DNA from: Crocodylus rhombifer
Lineage: Eukaryota; Chordata; Crocodylia; Crocodylidae
Assembly: GCA_038503035.1 (NCBI GenBank)
Contig: JAVSML010024626.1
Location: 62,001-126,000, forward strand
DNA: 64,000 nt
Direction of reading: 5' to 3'
The first letter of the stretch is position 1; every line of letters starts with the position of its first letter. Below are positions 56,095 through 64,000 of the stretch, in pieces. The notes under the pieces were generated by a model. It saw only the letters and a program-made list of their open reading frames with translations. It was not told where the DNA came from and did not search any database. The translations under genes and the position numbers were made by a program.

Positions 56095-57300
56095 CTCTCT
56101 GAGAGCTTGTGGAGGTTGAGTGATGTTCCAGATAACTGGAAAAGGGTGAATGTAGTGCCCATCTTTAAGAAAGAGAAAAAGGAGGATCTGGAGAACTACA
56201 GACTAGTCTTATCTGAATACCTGGAATGATAGTAGAGCAGGGCCTCAAGGAATCTAGTGGGAAGTACAGAGAGGAGAACAAGATGATCAGGAACAACCAG
56301 CATGGATTCCCCAAGACCAAGTTATGCCTAACCATCCTGATTTCCTTTTATGATTAGAAGTGACAGGCTCTGTGAAAGCAGGGACAGCAGTGGCTGTGAT
56401 ATACCTTGACTTTAGCAAGGCTTTTGGCACTGTTTTCCACACCATTCTTATTAATAAGCTATGGAAATATAGATTAGATGAAAGTACTGTAAGGTGGATA
56501 CATAACTGGTTGGTTCATCATGCTCAATGAGTAGTCATCAATGGTGCAATGTCTAGTTGGGAGGAAGTGTCCAGTGGAGCTCCCCATGAGTCTGTCCCTG
56601 GTCCAGTATTGTTCAACATCTTTATTAATGATTTGGACAATGGGACTGAGTGCAAGCAAATTTGTGGATAATAGTAAGTTGGGTGGTGTTGCGGATACTC
56701 TGGAGGGCAGAGCTATGATCCAGAATGACCTGGACAGACCGGGGAAATGGACCATAATCAATCAGATGAGATTCAGCAAGAGTAAGTCCCAAGTCCTGCA
56801 CTTGGTATTGAATAGTTGTACATAAAATGCAGACCTACAAATGACTGGCTAGGCTGCAATACTGCAGAGAATTACAGTAGACTACAAGCTGCATATGACC
56901 CAACAATGTGCTCTTACTGAATATAAAAAAAAGAAAGAAAAGAAAAAGCCAACATCATACTAGGCTACATGAATAGGAATGTCACTTGCAAATCCAGGAA
57001 AGTTACTCTATTCAGCATTGGAGAAAAGACTGAGATGGGATTTGATAACAGTTCTCAAATACCTGAAAGGTGATTATAGAGAGGATGGAGATGGGCTTTT
57101 TCTGTGGCTATAGGGGAGAGGGCTAGAAGCAATGGCCTCAAGCTGCAGCAGAGGAAATTCAGGTTGAAAATTAGGAAAAGGTTTTTCACTCTGAGGGTGG
57201 TTAAGCATTGCAACAGGCTACCTAGAGAGGTTGTAGAATCTCCATCCTGGTTAGACAGACACTTGACTGGGACAGTTCACTCAGGGAAGGTCCTACTGTG
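56095..57300 (+). mobile_element. Old CR1 LINE, sense, decayed ORF2
   Basis: Recognisable pieces on the plus strand include gatgttccagataactggaa (VPxxW-type start of the RT domain), a degenerate [20 protein letters not shown] block in an interrupted frame, and at the end [20 protein letters not shown] then [17 protein letters not shown]. Stops and frameshifts are frequent, so it is much older than the CR1 copy just to its right. Confidence 0.75.
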
Positions 57301-57754
57301 AATGGGGGCCTTGTTGCCAGCTTTGGCCATTTTTAAGGGGCACAGGGCAAGCTGCAAAATTGTAGCTGTACATAAGGTGCCAAAGTCTATTTCTAAGTGA
57401 CCACAGTGTGAACCTTAGCAGATGTGGCAACTAGCTTGATCAGCAAAACAAAAGAAGCCATCAGACAAACAATTTAAAAAAACACAAGGCCCAAAAGGAG
57501 AAAAGGGAAGACCATATATTAAATAATCCAAATACACTATATTATAGCCTTATCTTAAAATAGTAGTGGTGATTGATGTAACCAAATGTATTAGATGTTA
57601 TTTTGCTACAACAGATATATTTTTGTTAGAGATGTTTAGACAATTTGTAAAAACAAAAAAAAGCCTTGTTAGAGAAAACTATAAACTAAGGTAAAGAAGA
57701 AACAGGCCAGTGTTAAACAGCACTCTACAATGTGGAAGGAAGAGAGATAAGAGC

Positions 57755-59215
57755 ACTCGTGGTGCTCTGGCGAGGTGCCGGAGGACTGGAAGAGGGCCAA
57801 TGTGGTCCCTATCTTCAAAAAGGGAAAAAAAGAGGACCCGGGAAATTACAGGCCAGTTAGTCTTACCTCAATCCCGGGTAAGCTCTTTGAAAAAATTATC
57901 CTGGCACACATCCAGGAGGGCCTTGCGGGGGAGTGCATGCTCAGGGGCAACCAACATGGGTTCATCAGTGGCAGGTCTTGTCAGACCAACCTGGTGGCCT
58001 TTTACGATCAGGTCACCAAATCATTAGACGCAGGGGTTGCTGTGGATGTAGTCTTTCTGGACTTCCGGAAGGCTTTCGACACTGTCTCTCACCCTGTCCT
58101 CATCAAAAAGCTGGGAGACTGTGGTGTCGATGCCCACACGGTCAAATGGGTCGCCAACTGGTTGGAGGGCTGCACCCAGAGGGTGGTAGTGGATGGGTTC
58201 TTCTCGACCTGGAAGGACGTGGGCAGCGGGGTTCCACAGGGCTCGGTCCTCGGGCCCGCACTGTTCAACATCTTCATCAGCGACTTGGATGACGGGGTAG
58301 AAAGCACCTTGTTCAAGTTTGCTGATGACACTAAGATGTGGGGGGATGTGGGTGCACTAGAAGGGTGCAATAGGCTACAAGCTGACCTTGACAGGTTGCA
58401 ACGGTGGGCGGATGAGAATAGGATGGGGTTTAACACTGATAAGTGCAAGGTGTTGCACATGGGGAGGAAGAACCGGCACCACACTTACAGGTTGGGGAAC
58501 TCCCCTCTTGCCAGCACGGAGACGGAAAAGGATCTTGGAGTCGTCATTGACTCCACGATGAACATGGGCCGGCAGTGTGGGGAGGCGGTCAAGAAGGCCA
58601 ACCGTACCCTGTCATGCATCCACAGATGCATCTCGAGCAGGTCCAGGGAGGTGATCCTCCCCCTCTATGCGGCACTGGTCAGGCCGCAGCTGGAGTGCTG
58701 CGTCCAGTTCTGGGCGCCACACTTCAAGAGGGACGTGGACGATATGGAAAGAGTTCAGAGGAGGGCCACTCGTATGATCAGGGGTCAGCAGGGCAGGCCT
58801 TATGAGGAGAGGCTACGGGACCTGAACCTGTTTAGCCTCCACAAGAGAAGGTTAAGGGGGGACCTTGTGGCCTGCTACAAACTGGTCAGGGGGGATCAGT
58901 AGGTATTGGGGGAGTCCCTGTTCCCCCGTGCGCTGCCAGGAGTGACCAGGAATAACGGTCACAAGCTGGCGGAGGGTAAGTTTAGATTAGATATTAGGAG
59001 GCGCTACTTCACAGTCAGGGCGGCTAGGGCCTGGAACCAGCTTCCAGAGGAAGTGGTGCAGGCTCCTAGCCTGGGGATTTTTAAAAGGAAGTTAGATGAG
59101 CACCTTGCCGGGGTCATCTGACCCTGGTGCTCTTTCCTGCCAAGGCAGGGGGTCGGACTAGATGATCTACCTAGGTCCCTTCCGACTCTAGCTACTATGA
59201 AACTATGAAACTATA
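57755..59215 (+). mobile_element. Young CR1 LINE with an almost open reverse transcriptase frame
   Basis: One frame runs from 57775 through the end of ORF2 at 59121, broken only by a TAG at 58900-58902. It encodes RT blocks [40 protein letters not shown] (catalytic Asp in block A), [20 protein letters not shown], and [11 protein letters not shown] (the F-A-D-D catalytic pair), then the thumb and C-terminal region ending [11 protein letters not shown]. The 5' half (endonuclease and ORF1) is missing. The 3' end carries (ctatgaaa)n near 59197-59215. Confidence 0.93.
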
Positions 59216-59239
59216 AGAAACCCTCCCTTTTTCGTTTCC

Positions 59240-60858
59240 AAAGTGTAACCCAGGTGCATCCAATATATATGCTCCCCTCTATGAACAGAAGGGATAGATA
59301 GCTAGGCAGTAGTGCTGTGAGCGTGATCTGCAAATGCAAACCAGTTCCCTCTATTCCCTATAGAGTCAGACCAGGACAAGGAATGCTTAACTATATACCA
59401 ATTTATTAATATTTACAGGGAACCATCAAAAGATAAGTATAAATATACACACAGATATTTACACAAAATATGCGACTATAGACCTTATTCTCTGTATACA
59501 TATATATGATAGTTTACCACCACAGGGACTTCAAATAAGTTGCAGGTGAACACAGGTAAGTAATAGGGAAGGGTCCCAGCAGGGCCCCAACATAGATCAT
59601 ACACTCTAAGTTCTAATAAACAATAAACTTACAAAATATAAAGGCGCAATATCACAAAATATAAGGCACTCTCTTACAAAATATAAGGTGCATAAACATC
59701 AAAAATAAATCTGACTCTTTAAAAGTCCCCAAAGCCCAAGCTGTTCTTAAGGCCTTGGCTGCGCTTCAGTGACTAGTGGAAAGGGAAAACCCTAATGCCG
59801 CTTGGGCCTTCCACAAACCCCAATGAGGCTTATAAACTCAAAGGGGCCCTTGCCCCCTGGGACCTCCCCTCCAGGAGTGCCTTACTAACCAGGAGGAATT
59901 TCTCCTCCCCTGTGGGAATCCTTTTCCCCAGCAACTCATGACTCCAAGGGCGAGAGTGAGTGGTCCTTGGCCCCTCAGGCACATTGCTTTTTGCTTGCAG
60001 GAGCCTCCAGAGCCTTTAATTCATTCTGGACTGCTCGCACGCTTGGAGCCCTGAGCACTGTCATGGGCTCCCAGGGACTTTGCCTTCTGCTCAGGGTTGG
60101 AAGTCCGGGCCACCTCATGCAACACTGGGACTCAGTCTACTCCCAGACCCTCTGTGCAGCGTTGTCTGCACTGGGCTGCTGGCTCTGAGCCAGGGAGGCC
60201 CAGACCTGAGCTGCCACAAGTGGTTCCCAAGGTCCTGATCCCTCTGAGACCGCTCTGTGCCATGCTATCAGTACCGACTGTCCGGCCCTGTTCCAAGGGT
60301 TGCAGGCCTGAGCCACCTTGAGTGGCTCCTAGGGTCCTGCTCCATGCACTGGCCTGTGCACCACATTCCTGGCCACATGCCAGGGGTTTCAGACCCGAGC
60401 CACCTCAAGCAGCTCCCAAGGTCCTGCTTCCTCCTGGATCCTCTGTCCAGCGCTGCCTGCACCGATCCCGAGTTCCTCAGCTGCAGGCTGGGGATGTGAC
60501 TGCTTGTTGCTCCTGTCCAGCAAAAAGGTCTTTGGGGCAACAGCTCTGCCCCACTGGCCAGCTCTTGTCAGCTCTTCTTTTTGCCCGTTCTCTTCTCTGT
60601 CCTTTGTCACAGCCACCCATGTTCCAGGCACACTGCTCTTTAATACCCTCTGAGGGCTCTACCCCCAGATTACAAACAGACCAATCAGGTTGAAGCAGGG
60701 TGCAGGCTTCAAACAGGTCCGGGTTCTCTGCCTTGCCCTGGGTAGGGGTGGGGCAAGCCCCACCGCAGCAATCGCTTGATTGGTGGAAGGGCTCCACTAA
60801 TCACAATGAAGATTCTCTGAGCCTGGGACATGCCGGACAACTATCAGTAAGCCTGCCA
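59240..60858 (-). repeat. Unclassified repeat block, possibly LTR-like, with internal tandem repeats
   Basis: The block is AT-rich at its left (59240-59760) and GC-rich at its right. On the minus strand it could begin tgtggcaggc at 60858, with a TATA-like tattaaag at about 60646. Two internal repeat sets are clear: acaaaatataagg-type units three times at 59633-59690, and about 107-bp units containing gagccacctcaagcagctcc at 60205-60425. No target duplication or polyprotein frame was found, so LTR origin is only a guess. Confidence 0.3.
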
Positions 60859-61224
60859 CACAAGAATATAAATCCCACTTGACACCTTCCAAATCCATAA
60901 GAGATTTGGTTTAGTCCAGTTCCAAAAGTTTCAGTAAAAACTTGTTTAAAAAATGTAAACAAAACCAATCAGAGATAAATTTATCACAATATTAGAACCA
61001 GCCATCTATAAATATTGGGCATAGGTGGAGGGAAATTTGAAAAACTCAGCAAATTCAAGAAGACTTACTTGCAATCTGCATGGCAACCTCCTTCCACTCT
61101 TGAGTCCCACCCCCAGCCAGTATAGGTGAGAATCTATGTTGTGCTGTTACAGGTAGCTAGATAGATGTGAGGATAAATGTTTGCTTACACGTTTTAAAGT
61201 GCAAGCAAATAAAAGACTGGTCTG

Positions 61225-61347
61225 TAGACTGGTTTCTGCCTCTTTTATCAGTAGCCTACCTACAAGATTACTTGTAAGATGGGTAACAGCCTGGACTGGA
61301 TGACCTCATGAGGTTCCTTCCAGACCTACTTTCCTACAATCCGATGA
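61225..61347 (+). mobile_element. CR1 LINE 3'-tail fragment
   Basis: The sequence cctggactggatgacctcat then gaggttccttccagacctac is the sense-strand CR1 3' untranslated end. It is an old, short fragment. Confidence 0.65.
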
Positions 61348-62340
61348 CACGCATCAGCAACATAAAAGGCCAAAAAGTAAAACAAGATAACTTGTCCCCC
61401 TGTAGTGTCAAAAGAAATACAGGCAAACAGCTGGTGCTGATGGTGATTATTTAACATTAGTACTTAGCACCACTGGCATGCATGATACTTTACACTGGAG
61501 TTAAAGAGACAGTTTCTGCTCTGAGAGGAGTATGCTGGAGAAATAATGGCAAACAAAGGTTAAGAAAGAGAGTAGGAAGTGACTGCAGTAAACTAATGGG
61601 GCTGCTAGCATGACAAGCAACCCAATGTTTGTTCTTTTCATAGCTGTGCATTTTTTTTTTATTATAGGGTGTTAACTGACAGACTGTGAAAATAGGTGGG
61701 CTTCTAGGAGTAAAGGAAGGATTTGTGGCAGAAAGGCAGAGAGGTTAGAGCTGTACAGCACCGTAAAGACATGCACATGGAATCAAATTCCTCCCTGCTG
61801 TAACTGCATTAACTTTAACAGACTTGTGTGGAGGATGAATTTGACCAACATAATTCCCCAAGATTGCTTACCATTTACTTGTAAAAAGCCAGTCATGTGT
61901 CACAAGTTTTTATTAGACAAAGACATGCATATGAAGAATTCTACTGTAATATAAGAGAAGTATGTGTTGATTTTGTAATTATTATGTTTTAGAAATGCCA
62001 GGGCTGAGAAAGAAATATGTGTTACTGAATGTATGTTGTTTCTGGAAATGTATCTTACTGCTGGATACTCAATCTCAGTGCAGAATAGCACATGATATAT
62101 TCCTTGCAATTGTGGGCCTATATCATGCTGTTTGATTCTGAAATCCAATCCAACTCAAAGTTTTCAGAAAACTTGGAATAGGGTTTGCACGTTTCAGCAT
62201 AGGCCTACCTCCAGCTTTTACACTGTCATTCCTTTTATAGTATTCTTCAGTCTTTTATAAAATATCCTTATTTATATATATAATCTGCATTTCATGACAG
62301 CTAGGGTTATTTTTAAACTGCCTGTTGCATACGTCTATTC

Positions 62341-62729
62341 CAGTAGTCAGCAACATACAGCCTTCAGGCCAGATCTAACCTGCAAAGCCACTGGACCCAG
62401 CCCTTGCAGCTGAAGGGCTTTGCCTGTGCCCACACCCATACATGTAGTGGGAGCAGACACTGCTGAGAAGTCAGCAGTGCAGACACTGTTTGCAGCTGCC
62501 CAGCCTTAGTGCAGCTCCACACTGGCAGGAAGGTGCATCTGTGCTGCAGCTGGAGAGTTGGGAGGCTGGGAGGAGTAGCAGCAGCATAGACAGAGCTCCC
62601 AGTTGCCTGGCCCTGCCATAGATTCAGGGAAAGCTTCCACCCATGAAGCAGTGCTGAAGCTACCTGATTTGCATCAGGCTGGACCCAGGTTGTTCTGGCC
62701 TGTGGCTTGTTAAAGATTGCCGGCTACTC
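62341..62729. mobile_element. hAT MITE
   Basis: It starts cagtagtcagcaacatacag and ends with the inverted counterpart aaagattgccggctactc. Subterminal sequences ccttcaggccagatctaacc and aggttgttctggcctgtggc also pair in inverted orientation. The flanking duplication is decayed. The same family appears at 3555-3840. Confidence 0.65.
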
Positions 62730-64000
62730 ATCTGTCTTATTTGTAGAAATTTCCCACTGAACACCGACTATATCAAACAGATTTTCAGAGTGTAGCTACT
62801 CTTTAATCTGAATATTCAGTTACTAGTTCTCAATTTTATAAAATATTCTCTTAAGTGAATAAATCTGACTTCCATTTACTCCTGTGGGTAAATAAACCCT
62901 TTAAAAAAAAAGAAAGAAAAAAAAACAACCACTAAGCCTTCCCATTTAACACTATCACTCACTCCTCAGACTTTAAGCCCTCCAAAACAAAAGACTGGTT
63001 TGTCAATTTTTTAATTAAATCCATCTCTTTTTTGGGGCATCAAATCACCACTTAAGAATCAAAACCTTAATACAGAAACATCTCTTTGTATGTTAGGAGG
63101 CCTTTAAAGTCTTTTTTTACACAAGGCTTTTGCACAGATGTCTTTACAGGAAGGAAAAAAATAAATTAAAAGTTTCCTGAATGAAGACTCTAGAGGAATA
63201 AACTACATGCAATTGGAGAGCTTCCACAAAAGGCACTTAGATTACTATGGATTTAGCTTAATGAGCTTACTACCCAAAATGCTAAACATGAACTCGATGG
63301 TAAACCTAGTAGCCCTCAGATACATAGCCAGAAAACACAAGATGAGAAATTATAAGGGTGAACAAGCTTAGACGTACAAAGACATGCCAATAATCCTCAA
63401 GCACATCTTGCCAAATATAACTTTCCCTAATAATTAAAGCAAAATTATCACAGGGATTCTATGGAATTCAACATTACATCCATAAAACGGGGGGAAAGCC
63501 AGGTCTATTTATTGTGTAAGTGCCTCTTAACTTAACGTTTTGTCAGTATTTCAACAACTTAAAAACGTGTCCGTAATAAATTATATTTAGTGCCACAGAC
63601 GAATTCATTTCCCATAAGACCAACCAATAATGATTAGGGGTCAATTATTTTTGGTTACTATTGGCCTGGTCTGGATTAAAACTAGTGACTTGGACGTGAA
63701 CAGCTCCACCTATCCTATTGCCAATCTCCTGAACATAGTTGATAATGTTTCTAAAGCATAGTTTATATGAAATTTGAGAGGTGTCAATAACATGACATTA
63801 TAAATATGCAATATACATGAAACAGTAATATTTTAAGTGGTCAGGATACCCACTCATTTTCTGAATTTTCCCCAATATAATCCTTCAGTTGTTACATGAC
63901 CATTTTAAATTCATTTGTCTATTTACCAAGAGTTAGGCAAAAAAAGGTTTCTTTTTCTCTTGCACACTTATTCCAACCCCTTAATTCTCCCTCTCACCAT

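Larger units (their letters stand above)
54374..64000 (-). other. ANKRD44 upstream intron, transposon-rich
   Basis: This is intron sequence 5' of window exon 1. I looked for the next ankyrin exon (expected to end ...GHRQCLEL) and did not find it, so it lies beyond the right edge. Contents are described separately: a hAT at 54586, CR1 copies at 56095, 57755 and 61225, a GC-rich block at 59240-60858, and a hAT MITE at 62341. The stretches 55110-56090, 57305-57750, 61350-62335 and 62740-64000 show nothing that I can name. Confidence 0.6.

Noticed and set aside
62341..62737. 8-bp target duplication for the MITE at 62341
   Set aside because: The best flanking match is about 5 of 8, so I do not claim a duplication there.
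54374..64000. Search for the next upstream ANKRD44 exon
   Set aside because: The expected residues (SIHYAAAYGH, CLEFLLQ) were not found on the minus strand; the exon must lie beyond the window.

Overview
This window is vertebrate nuclear DNA holding parts of two protein-coding genes, both on the minus strand, in a background dense with transposons. The downstream gene is PGAP1 (GPI inositol-deacylase): its first two coding exons lie at 11248-11400 and 6312-6465, and the rest lies beyond the left edge. The upstream gene is ANKRD44, an ankyrin-repeat subunit of the protein phosphatase 6 family. Its last twelve coding exons lie between 54373 and 20716, plus an alternative last exon at 19478-19536. 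The order ANKRD44 then PGAP1, in the same direction, is the arrangement I recall from human 2q33. The twelve ANKRD44 exons were placed by splice sites and reading phase. They sum to 1530 nt, exactly 510 codons including the stop, and every junction keeps frame.

The organism is probably a reptile, most likely a crocodilian, with a turtle as the alternative. The reasons are abundant CR1 LINEs with short tandem repeats such as (ctatgaaa)n at their 3' ends, many hAT-type elements with 8-bp target-site duplications, Harbinger-like MITEs with a gggcacatctac-type terminus, and no mammalian SINE or L1 families. This is inference, not identification.

Layout from left to right: 1-6311 is PGAP1 intron 2, with a foldback hAT element (747-2032) and an old CR1/L3 copy. 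6466-11247 is PGAP1 intron 1, with MITE and hAT material. 10985-11830 is a CpG island with PGAP1 exon 1 and three YY1-type motifs. 11830-15700 is intergenic, including one hAT nested in another. 15700-20715 holds the ANKRD44 terminal exons and AT-rich probable 3' UTR. 20716-54373 holds the ANKRD44 exons, separated by introns that carry a two-part foldback repeat (22026-23070), a 5S-rRNA-like fragment, a three-level transposon nest (32845-35460), a MITE with an internal minisatellite (41908-43002), and a hAT with a CR1 inside (47605-49300). 54374-64000 is an upstream ANKRD44 intron with an old CR1, a young CR1 that has one visible stop in its reverse transcriptase frame, and a GC-rich repeat block.

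I see no prokaryotic-type system, CRISPR array or tRNA gene, and no host gene on the plus strand. The items most worth following up are the two alternative ANKRD44 C-termini, the long palindromic foldback elements, an inverted CR1 patch inside a CR1 deletion, and the YY1 cluster at the PGAP1 promoter.
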